A stretch of DNA of 40,995 bases from DAISJD01 sp036821645. Its GTDB lineage: Bacteria; Pseudomonadota; Alphaproteobacteria; ATCC43930; CGMCC-115725. Below the pieces are notes generated by a model. It worked only from the letters and a program-made list of their open reading frames with translations, searched no databases and was not told where the DNA came from. The stretch lies in the NCBI GenBank assembly GCA_036821645.1, contig DAISJD010000014.1, positions 1 through 40,995 of the forward strand, written 5' to 3'. Position 1 is the first letter of the stretch; the number at the start of each line of letters is the position of its first letter. Both the position numbers and the translations under genes were made by a program. Shown here in pieces: positions 39,983 to 40,995 of this stretch.

Positions 39983-40995
39983 TCAATTGTCGAGATTGCG
40001 GTGGGGCAAGGGTTTCGGGGTGAGCGGCGGCGGGTCGGTCGGGGCCGTGCCGTCGAGGAAGCGACCGATCGCCTGATCCGCCTGGGACGGCAGGGGGGCC
40101 ATCGGGTTGCGCACCCAATGGGCGATATCCTGGGCGACGCGGGGCCCTTCGAGATCGCGCAGCAGCATGTGCCAGCCGTCGGGATAGAAGGCGAGGCGTT
40201 GTTGTGCCGCCTGGTCCTTGGCAAGCCGCGTCATGAAGCGCCGCATCGGATCGGCCGGGATCAATTGATCGTGCGCCCCATAGAGCACCAACAGCGGCGG
40301 CAAGGGGGCCGGGGCCGCCGCCAGCGCCCCATCCATCAGATTGACGAGACCATAGATCGCATCGACCCTGGTCGCCTTGATGAAAAACGGATCGCGTCCG
40401 AGCGCGCGCAGCATCTCGATATTGTCCGACGCCTGGACCCCCGTGCCCTTGCCGGTGAAGGTTTCGCCGGGGAACAGCCGGGCGGCGATGGCCAGGGACA
40501 GGCGATTGATGAGTGGCATCGTGTCGCGGCCCCAGACGGCGGGGGCGACCAGGATCAGGCCGTCGGCCTTCGGGCGGGCCGCCGTTTGTCCGGCAAACCC
40601 GTTCAGGACCAAGGCCCCCCCCATGCTTTCGCCCAAGGCATAGACCGGCACGCCGGGAAAAGTGGCGCGGGCGGCGTCGAGGGCTGCGGCAAGGTCGAGG
40701 GCCATTTGATCGGCCCCCGCCCAAATCCCGCGATCGGGGTTGGTGCCGAAACCCCGTTGATCATAGGCGAGGGTGGCGATGCCCGCCTCGGCCCAGAGGG
40801 GGGCGGCGAGCTCGAACGCACTCGAATGATCGTTGAAGCCATGAACCGCCACGATGACGGCCTCGACCGGCCGGGGGCTACCATCGGGGGCCTCGGGTCG
40901 GATGAGGCGGGCGGGGAGGCGGCGCCCGGCGGGGGGGGCGGGGCCCCCCCGCCCCCCGCCCCTGCGACAGCAGGTGCTGAGGTACTGGACGTTCC
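39983..40995 (-). CDS. Alpha/beta hydrolase (monoacylglycerol-lipase-like), N-terminus beyond window
   Basis: A serine hydrolase of the lysophospholipase/monoglyceride-lipase type. It has the early HG motif VHGFNDHSSAF, YDQRGFGTNPDRG, the nucleophile Ser in ALGESMGGALVL, the acid Asp in LVLYGAHDQLIP and the His in YPDGWHMLLRDLEG. Substrate is probably a monoacylglycerol or similar ester. The family usually has about 20-30 residues before VHGF. The frame runs upstream in RLPARLIRPEAPDG, then through a G/C homopolymer tract that encodes Gly/Pro/Arg, to the window edge with no ATG. So the true start is outside, or the tract contains a sequence error. A GTG at 40852 is inside the conserved strand and is not a credible start. 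Confidence 0.85.
   Translation of the reverse strand, partial: NVQYLSTCCRRGGGRGGPAPPAGRRLPARLIRPEAPDGSPRPVEAVIVAVHGFNDHSSAFELAAPLWAEAGIATLAYDQRGFGTNPDRGIWAGADQMALDLAAALDAARATFPGVPVYALGESMGGALVLNGFAGQTAARPKADGLILVAPAVWGRDTMPLINRLSLAIAARLFPGETFTGKGTGVQASDNIEMLRALGRDPFFIKATRVDAIYGLVNLMDGALAAAPAPLPPLLVLYGAHDQLIPADPMRRFMTRLAKDQAAQQRLAFYPDGWHMLLRDLEGPRVAQDIAHWVRNPMAPLPSQADQAIGRFLDGTAPTDPPPLTPKPLPHRNLDN
40933..40957. repeat. G/C homopolymer inverted repeat at the window edge
   Basis: GGGGGGCGGGG (40933-40943) and CCCCGCCCCCC (40947-40957) are perfect 11-bp arms around CCC, inside a longer run of G then C. It overlaps the expected N-terminal region of the hydrolase gene. It may be real or an assembly artefact. 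Confidence 0.7.

Noticed and set aside
39858..40724. Long minus-strand frame overlapping the hydrolase and running through the 35-bp repeats
   Set aside because: It is a shadow frame, Arg/Pro-rich with no motifs; the alpha/beta hydrolase frame has the full catalytic set.

Overview
The window looks like chromosomal DNA of an alphaproteobacterium, probably Rhodospirillales-like. It is GC-rich, tightly packed and has many stop/start overlaps. It carries the block NDUFAF5-like methyltransferase, ComF, glutaredoxin, nitrilase-type amidase and DUF1178, an order I recall from alphaproteobacteria. This taxonomic call is inference; there is no rRNA. About 34 protein genes, one tRNA and several regulatory or repeat elements can be supported.

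Layout. (1) 1-5.4 kb: acyl-CoA catabolism. A 3-hydroxyacyl-CoA dehydrogenase (cut by the window edge) and an enoyl-CoA hydratase lie on the minus strand. Divergent from them are an IclR regulator, an acyl-CoA dehydrogenase and an AMP-dependent acyl-CoA ligase. A perfect palindrome in the divergent gap is the likely IclR operator. (2) 5.4-6.5 kb: the organic-peroxide pair ohrR/ohr with a dyad operator between them. (3) 6.5-11.8 kb: a FIST sensor-domain protein and a TesA-type GDSL esterase, divergent from a YbbA/YbbP-type ABC system. (4) 11.85-12.6 kb: a Bax-inhibitor-1 family membrane protein with a strong terminator.

(5) 12.7-22.5 kb: a glycan locus. On the minus strand are galE, a large protein fusing a glycoside-hydrolase barrel to a GT2 glycosyltransferase and membrane segments, an ABC exporter with fused membrane and ATPase domains, and a second glycosyltransferase. 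Divergent are ugd and a UDP-glucuronate decarboxylase gene. Together these would supply UDP-galactose, UDP-glucuronate and UDP-xylose, polymerise and perhaps trim a saccharide, and export it. (6) 22.6-29.3 kb: an orphan family-5 solute-binding protein, a dicluster-type ferredoxin and the housekeeping block named above. (7) 29.3-33.1 kb: a three-gene signalling operon of PAS-PAS histidine kinase, single-domain response regulator, and REC-GGDEF-EAL protein whose EAL site is degenerate. (8) 33.4-34.7 kb: a flavoprotein.

(9) 35.0-39.6 kb: one 1527-residue gene. It combines a Cap4/DUF4297-like nuclease domain, a STAND-type P-loop NTPase and about 950 residues of helical-looking C-terminus, the architecture of AVAST (Avs) antiphage proteins. 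Its base composition is lower in GC than its neighbours, and it sits between a lineage gene and the 3' end of a tRNA-Arg(CCG) gene. This is the best candidate for an undescribed system. (10) 39.7-41.0 kb: the tRNA-Arg with its promoter, a pair of 35-bp hairpin repeats and an alpha/beta hydrolase cut by the window edge, which also carries a G/C homopolymer inverted repeat.
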